Positions 19,352-31,133 of a stretch of 64,000 nucleotides of DNA are shown here, piece after piece; positions within the stretch are counted from its first letter, which is position 1, and every line of letters begins with the position of its first letter. The stretch comes from Lysobacteraceae bacterium SCN 69-320 (GTDB lineage Bacteria; Pseudomonadota; Gammaproteobacteria; Xanthomonadales; Rhodanobacteraceae): NCBI GenBank assembly GCA_001725155.1, contig MEFP01000012.1, positions 1-64,000 of the forward strand, given 5' to 3'. The position numbers and the translations under genes were made by a program. Under the pieces are notes generated by a model that was not told the DNA's origin, searched no databases, and worked only from the letters and a program-made list of their open reading frames with translations.

Positions 19352-22081
19352 TCAGCGTTCCTGCTTCTTCAGCAGCGCCAGCGCCGTACCGAGCACGACC
19401 GGGATGGCCAGCAGCAGCGGCCACAGCGCGCCGTGCAGATCGGTCAGGCCCAGTCCCTTGCTGAACACGCCGCGGCTGATCACGAACATGTGGCTGGCCG
19501 GATAGACCGTGCCGATCAGGCGGCCGGCGCCTTCGAGCGAGGACACCGGGTCGATCAGGCCGGAGAACTGCACTGCGGGAATCAGGGTGCCGATCAGGGT
19601 GAAGAACATGGCCGCGATCTGGCTGCGGGTCAGCGCCGAGGCGACCAGCCCCATGCCGGTGGCGACCACGCTGAACAGCGCCGCGGCGAGCAGCAGTGCG
19701 GCGAAGCTGCCGCGGATCGGCACGCCGAACACGGTTACGGCGAACAGGCACATGAGCAGGAAGTTGATCAGCGCCAGGCCGACATACGGCAGCTGCTTGC
19801 CGAGCAGGAATTCGGCCCGCGTGACCGGTGTGACGTAGAGGTTGATGATCGAGCCCATTTCCTTTTCGCGCACCACGCCCAGCGCGGTCAGCATGGCCGG
19901 CAGCATCAGCAGCAGCAGCGGCACGACGGCCGGCACCATCGCCGGCAGGCTGCGCACGTCGGGGTTGTAGCGGTAGCGGTGCTGCAGGCTCACGCCGGCC
20001 GTGAGGTCCACGCCGAGGCGCTGGCGCGCCTGATCGACGAGCCACTGCTGATGCACGCCCTGCACGTAGCCCTGCACGGTCTCTGCCCGCGTCGGCATGG
20101 CGCCGTCGATCCAGGCGCCGATCTGCACCGCATGGCCGCGCATCAAGTCGCGGCCGAAGCCCGGCGGAATCTCCACGGCCAGCGACAGCTCGCCGCTGCG
20201 CAGGCGCCGGTCGAGCTCGGCGTAGTCGGCGATCGGCGCCTGTTCGACGAAATAGCGCGAGCCGGCCAGGTTCAGCGCATAGTCCTGACTCAGGCTGCTG
20301 GCGTCGCGATCGAGCACCGCGTAGCGCAGGTTCTCCACATCCAGGCTGATGCCGAAACCGATCACGAACATCAGCAGCAGCGAGCCGGCCAGGGCCAGGG
20401 TCGCGCGCACCGGATCGCGGCGCAGCTCCAGCACTTCGCGCCACAGATAGCTGTACATTCGGCGCGGACTGAAGCCGGCGCGGGCCGGCGCCGCCGCCGC
20501 GCCGGCAGGCGGCGCCGTCGCGGCCGGCGTCGCCTCGGCGCTGCCGCCGCCGGCCTCGACGAGACAGTCGATGAAGGCCCGCTCCAGGGTCGCCGCGCCG
20601 CGCTTGCGCCGCAGCGCCTCGGGCGTGTCGCTGTCGAGTACCTTGCCCGCATGCATCAGCGAGATGCGGTCGCAGCGCTCGGCCTCGTTCATGAAATGCG
20701 TGGACAGGAAAATCGTGACGCGGTCGCGCCGCGACAGCTCCACGAGCAGGCGCCAGAAGTTGTCGCGCGCGACCGGATCGACGCCGGAGGTGGGCTCGTC
20801 GAGGATCAGCAGCTCCGGCCGGTGCACCATGGCCACGGCCAGCGACAGGCGCTGGCGCATGCCCAGCGGCAGCCGCTCGGGCAGATTGTCGAGCTCCTCG
20901 ACGAGGCCGAAGCGCGCGGCCATGTCCTGCACGCGACCGGCCACTTCCGCTTCCGGCACATGGAACAGCCGCGCATGCAGCACGAGGTTCTGGCGCACCG
21001 TAAGTTCGCCGTAGAGCGAGAACGCCTGTGACATGTAGCCGACGCGGCGGCGCGTGGCGACGTCGTCGGCCCGCACCGGCTGACCGAACAGCCAGGCCTT
21101 GCCCTCGCTGGCCGGCAGCAGGCCGGTCAGCAGCTTCATCGTCGTGGTCTTGCCGCAGCCGTTGGAGCCGAGAAAGCCGAAGATCTCGCCGCGGCGGATG
21201 CGGAAGCTGACGTGGTCGACCGCGGTGAACGCGCCGAAGCGCATGGTCAGATCCTGCGCCTCGATCGCCGGTTCGCCGTCGTGCGTCTGCAGCGGCGGAA
21301 TCGTCAGCGGCGCATGGTCGCGGCGCTCGTCCTCCGGCAACAGGGCGATGAACGCCGCCTCCAGGCTGGCGCTGCCGCTGCGTTCGAGCAGCTGCGCCGG
21401 CGTGCCGGTCGCGAGCACGCGGCCCGCGTCCATGGCGACGAGCCAGTCGAAGCGCTGGGCCTCGTCCATGTAGGCCGTCGCGACGATCACGCTCATGCCG
21501 CGGCGTTCGCCGCGGATACGCGCGATCAGTTCCCAGAACTGCGCGCGGGCCAGCGGGTCGACGCCGGTCGTCGGTTCGTCGAGGATCAGCAGGTCCGGAT
21601 CGTGGATCAGCGCGCAGCACAGGCCGAGCTTCTGCTTCATGCCGCCGGACAGCTTGCCGGCCGGGCGCGACAGGAACGGCTGCAGGCCGGTGCTGCGGGT
21701 CAGTGCGTCGATGCGCCGGCGCCGCTCGGCCGCGGCATGGCCGAACAGACGCGCGAAGAACTGCAGGTTTTCCTCGACCGACAGGGTCGGGTAGAGATTG
21801 CGGCCGAGGCCCTGCGGCATGTACGCAATGCGCGGACAGACCTGCTCGCGGTGGCGGCGTACGGCCATGTCGCCGCCGAGCACCTGCACGCGCCCCTGCT
21901 GCACCGCGCGTGCGCCGGCCAGCAGCGCGAGCAGGCTGGATTTGCCGACGCCGTCGGGTCCGATCAGGCCGACCATGCGGCCGGCCGGGATCTCCAGGTC
22001 GATGCCGTCCAGCGCGGCGATCCTGGCATAGTCCAGGCGCACGGCGGCGAGCGTGGCGACCGGCGGTGCGGCGACGGCCAT
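19352..22081 (-). CDS. rbbA: RbbA-like fusion: two ABC ATPases plus ABC-2 permease
   Basis: The protein has 909 residues. The first ATPase (about 8-235) has GPDGVGKSS and [11 protein letters not shown]; the second (about 270-500) has GSNGCGKTT and [10 protein letters not shown]; an ABC-2 permease domain follows (about 535-905). The order and variant signatures match RbbA/YhiH proteins. E. coli RbbA is ribosome-associated, but homologues beside HlyD and YhhJ genes are exporters. Start ATG 22081 is three bases after the HlyD stop. Confidence 0.93.
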   Translation of the reverse strand: MAVAAPPVATLAAVRLDYARIAALDGIDLEIPAGRMVGLIGPDGVGKSSLLALLAGARAVQQGRVQVLGGDMAVRRHREQVCPRIAYMPQGLGRNLYPTLSVEENLQFFARLFGHAAAERRRRIDALTRSTGLQPFLSRPAGKLSGGMKQKLGLCCALIHDPDLLILDEPTTGVDPLARAQFWELIARIRGERRGMSVIVATAYMDEAQRFDWLVAMDAGRVLATGTPAQLLERSGSASLEAAFIALLPEDERRDHAPLTIPPLQTHDGEPAIEAQDLTMRFGAFTAVDHVSFRIRRGEIFGFLGSNGCGKTTTMKLLTGLLPASEGKAWLFGQPVRADDVATRRRVGYMSQAFSLYGELTVRQNLVLHARLFHVPEAEVAGRVQDMAARFGLVEELDNLPERLPLGMRQRLSLAVAMVHRPELLILDEPTSGVDPVARDNFWRLLVELSRRDRVTIFLSTHFMNEAERCDRISLMHAGKVLDSDTPEALRRKRGAATLERAFIDCLVEAGGGSAEATPAATAPPAGAAAAPARAGFSPRRMYSYLWREVLELRRDPVRATLALAGSLLLMFVIGFGISLDVENLRYAVLDRDASSLSQDYALNLAGSRYFVEQAPIADYAELDRRLRSGELSLAVEIPPGFGRDLMRGHAVQIGAWIDGAMPTRAETVQGYVQGVHQQWLVDQARQRLGVDLTAGVSLQHRYRYNPDVRSLPAMVPAVVPLLLLMLPAMLTALGVVREKEMGSIINLYVTPVTRAEFLLGKQLPYVGLALINFLLMCLFAVTVFGVPIRGSFAALLLAAALFSVVATGMGLVASALTRSQIAAMFFTLIGTLIPAVQFSGLIDPVSSLEGAGRLIGTVYPASHMFVISRGVFSKGLGLTDLHGALWPLLLAIPVVLGTALALLKKQER

Positions 22082-22084
22082 GGA

Positions 22085-23176
22085 TCAGCGCCCGGCGGCC
22101 GGGGCGGGCAGGCGCACGGCCAGCGTGTCGGGCCAGGGCCGGGTGGCGTCCAGGCGTATCCAGGCCATGCCGGGCACGCCGGTCTTGACTTGCGCGAGAT
22201 GCTCGCGCAGCAGCTCCGGCGCGATCTGCGCGCGCACGCGGAACATCAGCTTCTGCCGCTCGCTCGCGGTTTCGACGCTCTTGGGCGTGAACTGCGCCGT
22301 GCTTGCGACGAACGACACCTTGGCCGGGATCACGTACTGCGGCGCCGCATCGAGCACGATGCGCACCTCGCTGCCCAGCGCGACCTTGCCGGCCGTGGCC
22401 TCGGGCAGGAAGAAAGTCATGTAGACGTCGGACAGGTCGACCAGGTTGAGCACGCGGCCGCCGCCGCCGAGCACTTCGCCGGGCTGGGCCACGCGGAACT
22501 GCACCCGGCCGTCGCGCGGAGCGCGCAGGCTCGCGTCGCTGATGTCGGCGTCGATGCGCGCCACCGTGGCGGCGGCGGCTTCGATGCTGGAGCGCGCACC
22601 GATCAGCTGTGCCTTGGCCGCGTCGACGGCCGCCCGCGCGGCGGCCGTCTGCGCCGTGGCGGCGGCCAGCGCGGCCTCGGCGCCGTGTACGCGGGCACGA
22701 TCGTCGTCGAGCTCCTGCTGCGAGGCGGCGCCTTCGTGCGCAAGGCTTTCCGAACGGGCGAAGCGGCGCCGCGCGGCATCGAGTTCGGCGCGGCGCAGCT
22801 GCACCTGGGCCTCGGCGGCCAGCGCCTCGGCCTGGCGCAGAGCGACCTGGGCTTCGGCAGCGCCGGCGGCGTTCTGCGCCTGGCGCTGGCCGGCGCGGGC
22901 CTCGGTACTCTGTGCCTGGAGCACGTCGATCTGCATCCGTGCGAGCACCTGACCGGCCGTCACGAAGTCGCCTTCGGCAGCGAGAATTTCGGCGACGCGG
23001 CCCGGGTATTTGGTCGCCACGTCGATATCGGTCGCCTCGATGCGGCCGTTGCTGCCGACGAAGCCGGGGCCGGGGCCGGTTTCGCCGTAGCGCAGCCAGG
23101 CATAGCCGGCCGCGCCGGCCAGGAGCACGCCGGCGGCAAGCAGCAGCGGCTTGTTGCGAAGTAGGGTCGGGTTCAT
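22085..23176 (-). CDS. HlyD family periplasmic adaptor
   Basis: The 363-residue protein has an N-terminal membrane anchor (about 8-28), a lipoyl-like half (GRIEATDIDVATKYPGRVAE), a long Ala/Gln/Arg-rich coiled coil (about 78-200) and a beta-barrel part. It resembles YhiI, the usual partner of RbbA/YhhJ. Its start overlaps the stop of the outer-membrane gene (ATGA). It should bridge the RbbA-YhhJ pump to that channel. Confidence 0.93.
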   Translation of the reverse strand: MNPTLLRNKPLLLAAGVLLAGAAGYAWLRYGETGPGPGFVGSNGRIEATDIDVATKYPGRVAEILAAEGDFVTAGQVLARMQIDVLQAQSTEARAGQRQAQNAAGAAEAQVALRQAEALAAEAQVQLRRAELDAARRRFARSESLAHEGAASQQELDDDRARVHGAEAALAAATAQTAAARAAVDAAKAQLIGARSSIEAAAATVARIDADISDASLRAPRDGRVQFRVAQPGEVLGGGGRVLNLVDLSDVYMTFFLPEATAGKVALGSEVRIVLDAAPQYVIPAKVSFVASTAQFTPKSVETASERQKLMFRVRAQIAPELLREHLAQVKTGVPGMAWIRLDATRPWPDTLAVRLPAPAAGR

Positions 23177-24642
23177 CGCGACTGCCGTGGGGAAGTGTCG
23201 GAAACGTCGGAGCCGCCGCCGAGGGCGGCGTACAGCGCGACCTGGCTCGCGGCCAGCGCGCGGCGCGCGCTGACGAGCTGCTGCTGCGCGCCGAGCAGGT
23301 CGCGCTGCGCGTCGAGGACCTCGAGATAGGCCGCCGCGCCCGCGTCGTAGCGCAGCGTGGCCAGCCGCGCACGTTCTTCCAGCACGGCCACGCCGCGCTC
23401 GGCGATCGCGAGCTGGCGCGTCAGCCAGTCGCGCGCCGACAGCGCGTCGGCGACTTCGCGGAACGCGTTCTGCACGGTCTTCTCGTAGGCGGCGACGGCT
23501 TCGACCTCGCGCGCGGCGTTCAGGTCCAGATTGGCGCGGCGGCGGCCCGCGTCGAAGATAGGCAGGCTCAGCGAGGGACGGAACAGCCAGACGCCGGTGC
23601 CGCTGTCGAACAGGCCGCCGAGCTCCTCGCTGCCGCTGCCGAGCAGGCCGGTCAGGGTGACGCGCGGGAAGAACGCGGCGCGTGCGGCCGCGACGTCCGC
23701 CTGTGCCGCGCGCAGCTGATGCTCGGCAGCCATGATGTCCGGGCGAGCCGACAGCAGGGACGAGGGCAGTTCCGGCTGCAGCGGCGCGAGCGTCGCCGCG
23801 GCGGCCGGTAGCGGCGTGGGCGGCGGGTCGTTCGTACCCAGCAACTGCTGCAGTGCATGGGCCTGGGCCGCGCGAGTCTGCTGCAGCTGCGCGCCCAGCG
23901 CCTGGGCCTGGATCAGCAGGGTTTCGACCTGGGTCAGTTGCAGACGCGAGGCCGAACCGACCTCGACGCGGCGTGCGACGATGCGCAGCGAGGCTTCGCG
24001 GCTGGCGATGGTCTGCGCGGTCAATGCGATGCGCTCGTCGCTTTCGCGCAGCGCGAGGCAGGCCGCGGCGACCTGCGCCACGAGTGCGACGCGGACCGCG
24101 TGCCGGGCGGCGTCGCCGGCGAGATAGTTCTCCAGCGCGGCCTGCTTCAGGTCGCGCACGCGGCCCCACAGATCGAGCTCCCAGCTGCTCGCGCCGAGGG
24201 TCACGCTGTAGTTCTGCAGCACCCGGCCGCCGGCCAGCGGCTGCAGCGCCTCAGGCAGCCCCAGGCGGGTGGCGTCGAGGCCGCCGGCGAGCAGCGGCGT
24301 CTGTTCCGCGCGCCGGATCTGCGCGGCTGCCTGGGCCTGCTGCACGCGTGCGGCGGCGATGCGCAGGTCGGCGTTGTGTGCCAGCGCGGTGCGGATCAGC
24401 GCCTGCATCGTCGGGTCGGTGAAATAGTCGGGCCAGGCGGGTAGCGGCCGGCTTGCTTCGCTCCGCACGGTCGTGTCGGCAGGCCAGGCGGCCGGCGGCG
24501 GCGCCGGCGGATCGGTGCGCGGCAGGGCCGGTACGCAGCCGGCCAGCACGGCCGTCAGCACGGCGGCGAGCACGGCGGTGCGCCGGATGGGCTGCGGCGG
24601 AAGGGAGCCTGCGGCAATGGTCCTGGCCTGCGGCTGCGTCAT
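23173..24642 (-). CDS. NodT/OprM-type outer-membrane efflux lipoprotein
   Basis: The protein has 489 residues. The signal peptide ends in a lipobox (VLAGC), so the Cys near residue 36 would be acylated. Two OEP repeats follow, with PLPAWPDYFTDPTMQALI, SWELDLWGRVRD and the second-repeat GVWLFRPSLSLPIFDAGRRR. ATG 24642 is preferred to the track-extended ATG 24660. It is first in the minus-strand run and is directly downstream of the TetR operator region. Confidence 0.93.
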   Translation of the reverse strand: MTQPQARTIAAGSLPPQPIRRTAVLAAVLTAVLAGCVPALPRTDPPAPPPAAWPADTTVRSEASRPLPAWPDYFTDPTMQALIRTALAHNADLRIAAARVQQAQAAAQIRRAEQTPLLAGGLDATRLGLPEALQPLAGGRVLQNYSVTLGASSWELDLWGRVRDLKQAALENYLAGDAARHAVRVALVAQVAAACLALRESDERIALTAQTIASREASLRIVARRVEVGSASRLQLTQVETLLIQAQALGAQLQQTRAAQAHALQQLLGTNDPPPTPLPAAAATLAPLQPELPSSLLSARPDIMAAEHQLRAAQADVAAARAAFFPRVTLTGLLGSGSEELGGLFDSGTGVWLFRPSLSLPIFDAGRRRANLDLNAAREVEAVAAYEKTVQNAFREVADALSARDWLTRQLAIAERGVAVLEERARLATLRYDAGAAAYLEVLDAQRDLLGAQQQLVSARRALAASQVALYAALGGGSDVSDTSPRQSR

Positions 24643-24717
24643 CGTCCCGTAACCCCGCAATCCTGTTGCGGCGCAGTATGGGCGGCTCGGTCGGGGCGGC
24701 TTCTTGATTCAGATCAA

Positions 24718-24739
24718 CTAACGACCGGTGGGTCGTTAG
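24718..24739. promoter_or_regulatory. Perfect inverted repeat, probable TetR operator
   Basis: CTAACGACC (24718-24726) and GGTCGTTAG (24731-24739) are perfect 9-base arms around GGTG. The site lies midway between the divergent tetR gene (45 bases away) and the exporter run (76 bases away). The TAACGACC-type arm is common among TetR operators of efflux genes. One dimer or dimer pair could control both directions. Confidence 0.75.
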
Positions 24740-24783
24740 CAGACTGTGGACCGCGCGCCAGGTCGCGTCGCCGCGGGGAAGGC

Positions 24784-25398
24784 ATGAACGATACGGTGGT
24801 CCGCAAGCGGGTCAGGCTCGCGCCCGCGCAGCGCTGCGAGCTGATCCTCGATGCGGCGCTGACGGAGTTTTCCGCGCACGGCTATGCGGCCGCGCGCATC
24901 GAAGACATCGCGCGCCGCGCCGGCCTGTCCAAGGCCGGCGTCTATGCGCACTATGCGAGCAAGGACGCGATCTTCGAAGCGCTGTTCAACAGGCTGCTGA
25001 GCTCCCCGGCGGCCGAGCCGTCCGGCGAACTGCGCGATCAGGCCGATCTGGAGGCTGCGGTCGAGCGTTTCCTCGACCGCGTCTACGCGCGCCTGGGCGA
25101 CCCGGCGCTCGCCGCCATCTTCCGCCTGCTGATCAGCGAGGGCAGCCGCATGCCCGAATTCATGCGCGCCTGGCGCAGCGGCGTGCTCTGGCCCCACCTG
25201 CACGCGCACGAACCGCTGCTGGCGCGGCTGCAGGCCGGCCGCATCGGCGAGTCCATCGAACTGGCCTACTCGCCGATGCTGCACGCGCTGATGCGGCACC
25301 TCGTGTTCGGCGACGGCCTGGACGAGATCGCGACGGCGCCGATCCGCCGCGCCCACCGCCGTCTGCTGCTCGCGCTGCTCGGCGATGCCGTGCGCTAA
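24784..25398 (+). CDS. TetR/AcrR family transcriptional regulator
   Basis: The protein has 204 residues. The helix-turn-helix is ARIEDIARRAGLSKAGVYAHYASK (about 37-60; only part quoted by family pattern) with the typical following helix DAIFEALFNRL. The ligand domain is Leu/Ala rich, with a C-terminal TetR_C-like segment. It is divergent from the exporter/phosphoketolase run and separated by the perfect operator, so it likely represses that run and itself. Its stop overlaps the stop of the convergent dienelactone hydrolase gene. Confidence 0.92.
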   Translation: MNDTVVRKRVRLAPAQRCELILDAALTEFSAHGYAAARIEDIARRAGLSKAGVYAHYASKDAIFEALFNRLLSSPAAEPSGELRDQADLEAAVERFLDRVYARLGDPALAAIFRLLISEGSRMPEFMRAWRSGVLWPHLHAHEPLLARLQAGRIGESIELAYSPMLHALMRHLVFGDGLDEIATAPIRRAHRRLLLALLGDAVR

Positions 25399-26282
25399 GC
25401 CAGTTGCTCGCGCAGGAACGTGATGCTGCGGCTCCAGGCCAGCTTCGCCGCAGCTTCGTCGTAGCGCGGCGTCGTGTCGTTGTTGAAGCCGTGCTGGGTG
25501 CCCGGATAGGTATGGGCCACATAGCGCTTGCCGCCGGCCTTCAGGGCGGCCTCGTACGGCGGCCAGGTGGCATTGACGCGCTCGTCCTTGTCGGCGAAAT
25601 GCAGCAGCAGCGGCGCGTGGATCGCCGGCACGTCGTCGAGGTTCGGCGCCGGGCCGTAGAACGGCACGGCGGCGGCGAGCTCGGGCAGCTTCGTCGCGAG
25701 CACGTTGCTCATGCCGCCGCCGTAGCAGAAGCCGATCACGCCGAGCTTGCCGTTGCCCTGCGGCAGCACCTTCAGCGCGCCCGCCGCGGCGATGAAATCC
25801 GCACGCGTCCTGGTCTGGTCGAGCCTGCCGAACAGCTCGCGCGCCTTGTCCTCGTCGCCGGGATAGCCACCGAGCGGCGCGAGCGCATCCGGCGCGAACG
25901 CGACGAAACCCTCGAGCGCGAGGCGCCGCGCGATGTCCTGGATATGCGGATTGAGTCCGCGATTCTCGTGTACGACGAGCACGAGCGGCGACTTGCCCTT
26001 GGCCTTGACCGGCTCGACCAGATAGCCCGTGACCGTGCCGTTGCCTTCGGGCGAGGGAAAGGTCGGGCGCGAGGTCTTCAGGCGCGCATCGTCGGCGGCG
26101 ATCTGCTGCGCGGCGGCGAATCGCGGATTCAGCTGCTGCAGGATCAGTTCGGCGGCGAGCGCGCCGCCGGCGTACCGGGCGACCTTCGCCAGGAAGCCGC
26201 GCCGGCTCAGTGCGCCATGCACGTAGGCATCGAAATCCACGAGAACTTGCGGGTCGAAATCGGCGCTGGTCTTGCGGGTCAT
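25395..26282 (-). CDS. Tat-exported dienelactone hydrolase family protein
   Basis: The protein has 295 residues. SRRGFLAKVARYAGG (about 26-40) is a twin-arginine signal set after 25 residues, as in YghX-type proteins. The alpha/beta-hydrolase triad is Cys in VIGFCYGGG, Asp in FADKDERVNA and His in PGTQHGFNND. It is predicted to act in the periplasm; the substrate is unknown, possibly an enol lactone or ester. It converges on tetR with overlapping stop codons. Confidence 0.9.
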   Translation of the reverse strand: MTRKTSADFDPQVLVDFDAYVHGALSRRGFLAKVARYAGGALAAELILQQLNPRFAAAQQIAADDARLKTSRPTFPSPEGNGTVTGYLVEPVKAKGKSPLVLVVHENRGLNPHIQDIARRLALEGFVAFAPDALAPLGGYPGDEDKARELFGRLDQTRTRADFIAAAGALKVLPQGNGKLGVIGFCYGGGMSNVLATKLPELAAAVPFYGPAPNLDDVPAIHAPLLLHFADKDERVNATWPPYEAALKAGGKRYVAHTYPGTQHGFNNDTTPRYDEAAAKLAWSRSITFLREQLA

Positions 26283-26419
26283 GGGGCGCTCCGGCAGCGG
26301 ACAGGGATGCCGAGCATGCGATCTGCGCCGGAGCCATGCAATGTGCTGCGGGCCGCCGCGGGCGCGGCAGCGGCGGACACCGGGCAGGGCGTGCTGCCGC
26401 GTCTCGTCGCGAGCGCGGC

Positions 26420-26455
26420 TTTATTTTGAAATTTTCTTGAAATATTCAAATTAGG
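26420..26455. promoter_or_regulatory. AT-rich island upstream of the dienelactone hydrolase gene
   Basis: A 36-base stretch of mostly A and T stands out from the roughly 70% GC surroundings, about 140 bases upstream of the minus-strand hydrolase. It has two GAAAT elements and the palindrome TTGAAATATTCAA. It may be the promoter/UP region or a nucleoid-protein site. No convincing -35/-10 pair was fixed. Confidence 0.4.
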
Positions 26456-26490
26456 CGGTGCCGCGGCGGCGGTCGGCGGTTGCCGAAGCG

Positions 26491-26520
26491 GCTCCCTCTG
26501 CCGCGGCGGGAAGAGGGAGC
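26491..26520 (-). terminator. Hairpin after acyl-CoA dehydrogenase
   Basis: Arms GCTCCCTCT (26491-26499) and AGAGGGAGC (26512-26520) are perfect over 9 bases with a 12-base loop, 7 bases after the dehydrogenase stop on the minus strand. No T-run follows directly. Its place suggests a transcript 3' end. Confidence 0.55.
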
Positions 26521-26526
26521 GTTGGA

Positions 26527-28326
<1,800 letters not shown>

Positions 28327-28530
28327 GGGCGCTCCATGACGTAAAGGAAGCCCTACTGTAGCGAGTCGGATCGCCGGCTGCCTTGTTCCATCTGGTGAAA
28401 CGCGATCCGTGGGGTGTGGCGAGCGGTCAGGCGAACCGCAACGTCGAGGCCCATGGCACAGGCGCACCGTCCGCGACCGATGCTTTTACGACACTGCCTG
28501 GAAATAATTCTTCCGCATGAAAAATTTCCA

Positions 28531-28549
28531 CGAATACCGCGCCGGTATT
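28531..28549 (-). terminator. Hairpin terminator after ankyrin gene
   Basis: AATACCG (28533-28539), a 3-base loop and CGGTATT (28543-28549) form a perfect hairpin. On the minus strand it is followed by an A/T stretch with a run of five T. It lies about 60 bases after the ankyrin gene stop. A neighbouring inverted repeat TGGAAAT/ATTTCCA (28499-28505, 28524-28530) may belong to the dehydrogenase promoter. Confidence 0.5.
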
Positions 28550-28607
28550 TCGAGCGTTCGCTTTGCGGGAATTACTCGACGTTGCGGTTCGCTGCGTTCA
28601 CCACAAC

Positions 28608-30257
28608 CTACGTGATTACCCCGAGCAGGACCTCGGCGACATCGGCGGCGAAGACGTGAACGTCGCCGTCGACGGCGAGAGTCACGCGGTCTTCGTCGTC
28701 GCCGGCGGCGTCGGCCGTTCGCGTCGCATGCGGCAGGCCGCGGGCGATCAGCGCCCGGGCGCAGCCGGCCCAGTCGCCCTCTTCCGGCGGCTCGTTGCAC
28801 GAGGCCCAGGACAAGGTGCCGATCACGTCGCTGCCGTAGCCGTGACGCTCGCGCCAGTGCGCGCCGTGGGCGAGCAGGAATGCCGTCATCGGGGCGTTGC
28901 CGCGGAACACGCTCCAGTTCAGCGCCGAGCCGGCGAACGGTTCGTCGCCGCCGCGCACGGCGACGGGCCAGCCGAGCCTGACCATCAGGCGCACGCCGGC
29001 TTCCGCCCCGTTCATTGCGAGCTCGGGCAGCTGGCGCTGTTGCGCCGGGCTCAAGGTCGCGACGAGATCCGGCTGCGCGGCGAGCCGCCGCGATGCTTCG
29101 GCCTCGTCGCCGCGCGCGCAGGCGGCGACGAAGGCGTCGGCGGCGCTCAGCGTCTCCGCCGCGCCGGCGGCTTCGAGCAGTGCGGCAACCTCGTCGAGTC
29201 CTGCGGCGCAGGCGGCCGCATACGCGCTGCGGCCGTCGGCGTCGCGCGCATGCGCATCGGCACCGGCCGCGAGCAGCATCTGCGCGAAGATCGGTGCACG
29301 GCGCAGGCGTATGGCCGTGAACAGCGGAGAGATGCCCTGGGCCGTCGTTTCGTTCGGATCGGCGCCGGCGGCGAGCAGCAGCGCCAGGCTGGCGAGATGA
29401 TCCTGGGCGATCGCATTGGCCGGCGCATTGGTGGCAGCCGTATGCGCGCCGGCGTCGAGCAGCGCGCGCAGGATGTCGACCTGACCGATCGCGTGGTACA
29501 GCGACTCGCCGTCGTCGGGATTCGCGCCGGCGTCCAGCAGCAGGCGGGTCAGCACGAGGTCGTGGGCCAGCCCGGCTGCGCCGTACAGCGCGCTGAGGCG
29601 TTCCTCGCCGGGCTGTTGCAGCGAATGCGGCGGCCAGCGATTGCCGATGGACTGGTCCGGATCGGCGCCGGCCTGCAGCAGCAGACGCGCGCTGTCGCGC
29701 AGTGCCGGCGCATGAGCCGGTTCGCGCAGCAGCGCCGAATGCGTCACCGCGACGAGCGGCGGCAGTTGCAATGGACCGGCGGGCCGGTGGACCCAGGACG
29801 GGTCGGCGGCGATCGCCGCGCGGATGGCGGCGACATCGCCGATCGCACAGGCGGCCAGCGCATCCCCGCCGGCCAGTGACGGTTGTTCGGCGAGCAGCCG
29901 TGCGGCCAGCCGCGGCCGCGCGGCGAAGGTCGTGCCGGTCACGTCGCCCGGATAGACCAGATACAGCCAGTTCAGGCGGCGCGCCTGCAGATCCTGTGCG
30001 GCGCGGCGCTGCCAGCCGACGTAATCGCGCAGTTCCTGCCAGCTCGCAAAGCCGTAGCTGCGCGCGATGCAGGACTGTGCGTCGTGCAGACGCAGGTCCA
30101 GCGCGCGCAGTTGCGCGTCGCTGCAGCCGCGCGCCGCCGGCAGGTCGGCACGGAGCCGCGCGAACGCGGCCGCATCATTGCGGCGATAGTCCTGCAACAG
30201 GGATTTGGCCTGCTTGCGCAGGTGCTCGGGATCGGCCCGGTCGGGCAGGGAATTCAT
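28608..30257 (-). CDS. Ankyrin-repeat protein
   Basis: The protein has 549 residues without signal peptide or membrane helix. The N-terminus (DPEHLRKQAKSLLQDYRRND, about 10-29) is shared by a class of bacterial ankyrin proteins. About seven repeats follow, visible as LLLQAGADPD, RLLLDAGANPDD, LLLAAGADPNETTAQGISPL and MLLAAGADAHARDADGRSAY. It is probably a cytoplasmic protein-binding scaffold; the partner is unknown. GGAGGTGA lies 4 bases before the ATG, a very strong ribosome-binding site. Confidence 0.9.
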   Translation of the reverse strand: MNSLPDRADPEHLRKQAKSLLQDYRRNDAAAFARLRADLPAARGCSDAQLRALDLRLHDAQSCIARSYGFASWQELRDYVGWQRRAAQDLQARRLNWLYLVYPGDVTGTTFAARPRLAARLLAEQPSLAGGDALAACAIGDVAAIRAAIAADPSWVHRPAGPLQLPPLVAVTHSALLREPAHAPALRDSARLLLQAGADPDQSIGNRWPPHSLQQPGEERLSALYGAAGLAHDLVLTRLLLDAGANPDDGESLYHAIGQVDILRALLDAGAHTAATNAPANAIAQDHLASLALLLAAGADPNETTAQGISPLFTAIRLRRAPIFAQMLLAAGADAHARDADGRSAYAAACAAGLDEVAALLEAAGAAETLSAADAFVAACARGDEAEASRRLAAQPDLVATLSPAQQRQLPELAMNGAEAGVRLMVRLGWPVAVRGGDEPFAGSALNWSVFRGNAPMTAFLLAHGAHWRERHGYGSDVIGTLSWASCNEPPEEGDWAGCARALIARGLPHATRTADAAGDDEDRVTLAVDGDVHVFAADVAEVLLGVIT

Positions 30258-30428
30258 GCGTCACCTCCGTGCATCAAGGCCGACGGTCCGCAACACCGGC
30301 TGCACAAAGGCGGGTGGACAGCGCATGCGTACAAGTGGGTTGCACCCTTCCCGCGGACCGGAGGCGACTTGCTTCGCCGGCGCCGATGGTAGCCGACATC
30401 CGCGCGGGGTGTATGCGGGCGGCGCGGC

Positions 30429-31133
30429 TCAGTGCGTCGCGCGCAGGGTCGTGCGCCGTTCGCTCCAGCCGCCGCCGCGCGCCGGCAGGCGTTCGGCGAT
30501 CTCCACGGCGCGTTCCCCGATATGTGCGACCTGGCCCCAGTTCAGTGCGACGTAGTCGCCTTCGACGACGCGCCGCTGTTCGCCGTTGCCGCTGCGCAGT
30601 ACTGCATAGCGCTGTCCGGCGCTGGAGCCGGTGCGCAGCAGCGTCAGCGTCGCGGCGTCGCCGAGCAGGCGCAGGGCCGAGGCGATGCGGCACGCGTCGC
30701 TGCGGCGCGCCGCGTCGGCGAACGCGATGGTCACGCTGGCCTCGCTCTGGGTGTGGCCCAGGCCGGTCCAGGTGATCGCGATGCGGCCGGCGCCATCGGC
30801 GCGCGCCTCGTTGACGATGAAGGCCGGCGCGCCGCCGAGCAGGCGACTGACCATGCCGGTTTCGGGTTCGGCCGGCGCGCGCGTCAGGCCATAGTCGACG
30901 AGCACATCCAGGCCTTCGGCGCGGTAGCGGTAGCCGCCGGCGTCGGCACGGCTGTCTTCCGTGCGATAGGCGTCGCGCGGCAGGGCCAGCCGGACCACGG
31001 CCGTGTCCACGCGCTGCCAGTTCGACGGCGCCGTCTGCGTGAAACTGCATTGCTGCGCGGCGACACCGAGCGGCGCAAGGCCGGACAGAGCGAACAGGAA
31101 ACGGACTGCACTGGCTGCCGATAAGCGGATCAC
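30429..31133 (-). CDS. Secreted protein of unknown function
   Basis: The 234-residue protein starts at GTG 31133 with GGAG 5 bases upstream. Residues 1-26 are a clear Sec signal peptide ending GVAAQ. The mature part has mixed beta-type sequence, two Cys (in QQCSFTQT and DACRIASALRLLG) and no recognised motif. It follows the ankyrin gene's promoter region and is not obviously in an operon. No function is assigned. Confidence 0.75.
   Translation of the reverse strand: MIRLSAASAVRFLFALSGLAPLGVAAQQCSFTQTAPSNWQRVDTAVVRLALPRDAYRTEDSRADAGGYRYRAEGLDVLVDYGLTRAPAEPETGMVSRLLGGAPAFIVNEARADGAGRIAITWTGLGHTQSEASVTIAFADAARRSDACRIASALRLLGDAATLTLLRTGSSAGQRYAVLRSGNGEQRRVVEGDYVALNWGQVAHIGERAVEIAERLPARGGGWSERRTTLRATH

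Noticed and set aside
19281-23372. 1363-residue minus-strand open frame
   Set aside because: It is in another frame of the same strand as the RbbA and HlyD genes; sequence is Arg/Ala-rich without motifs. The real genes show ABC and adaptor signatures.
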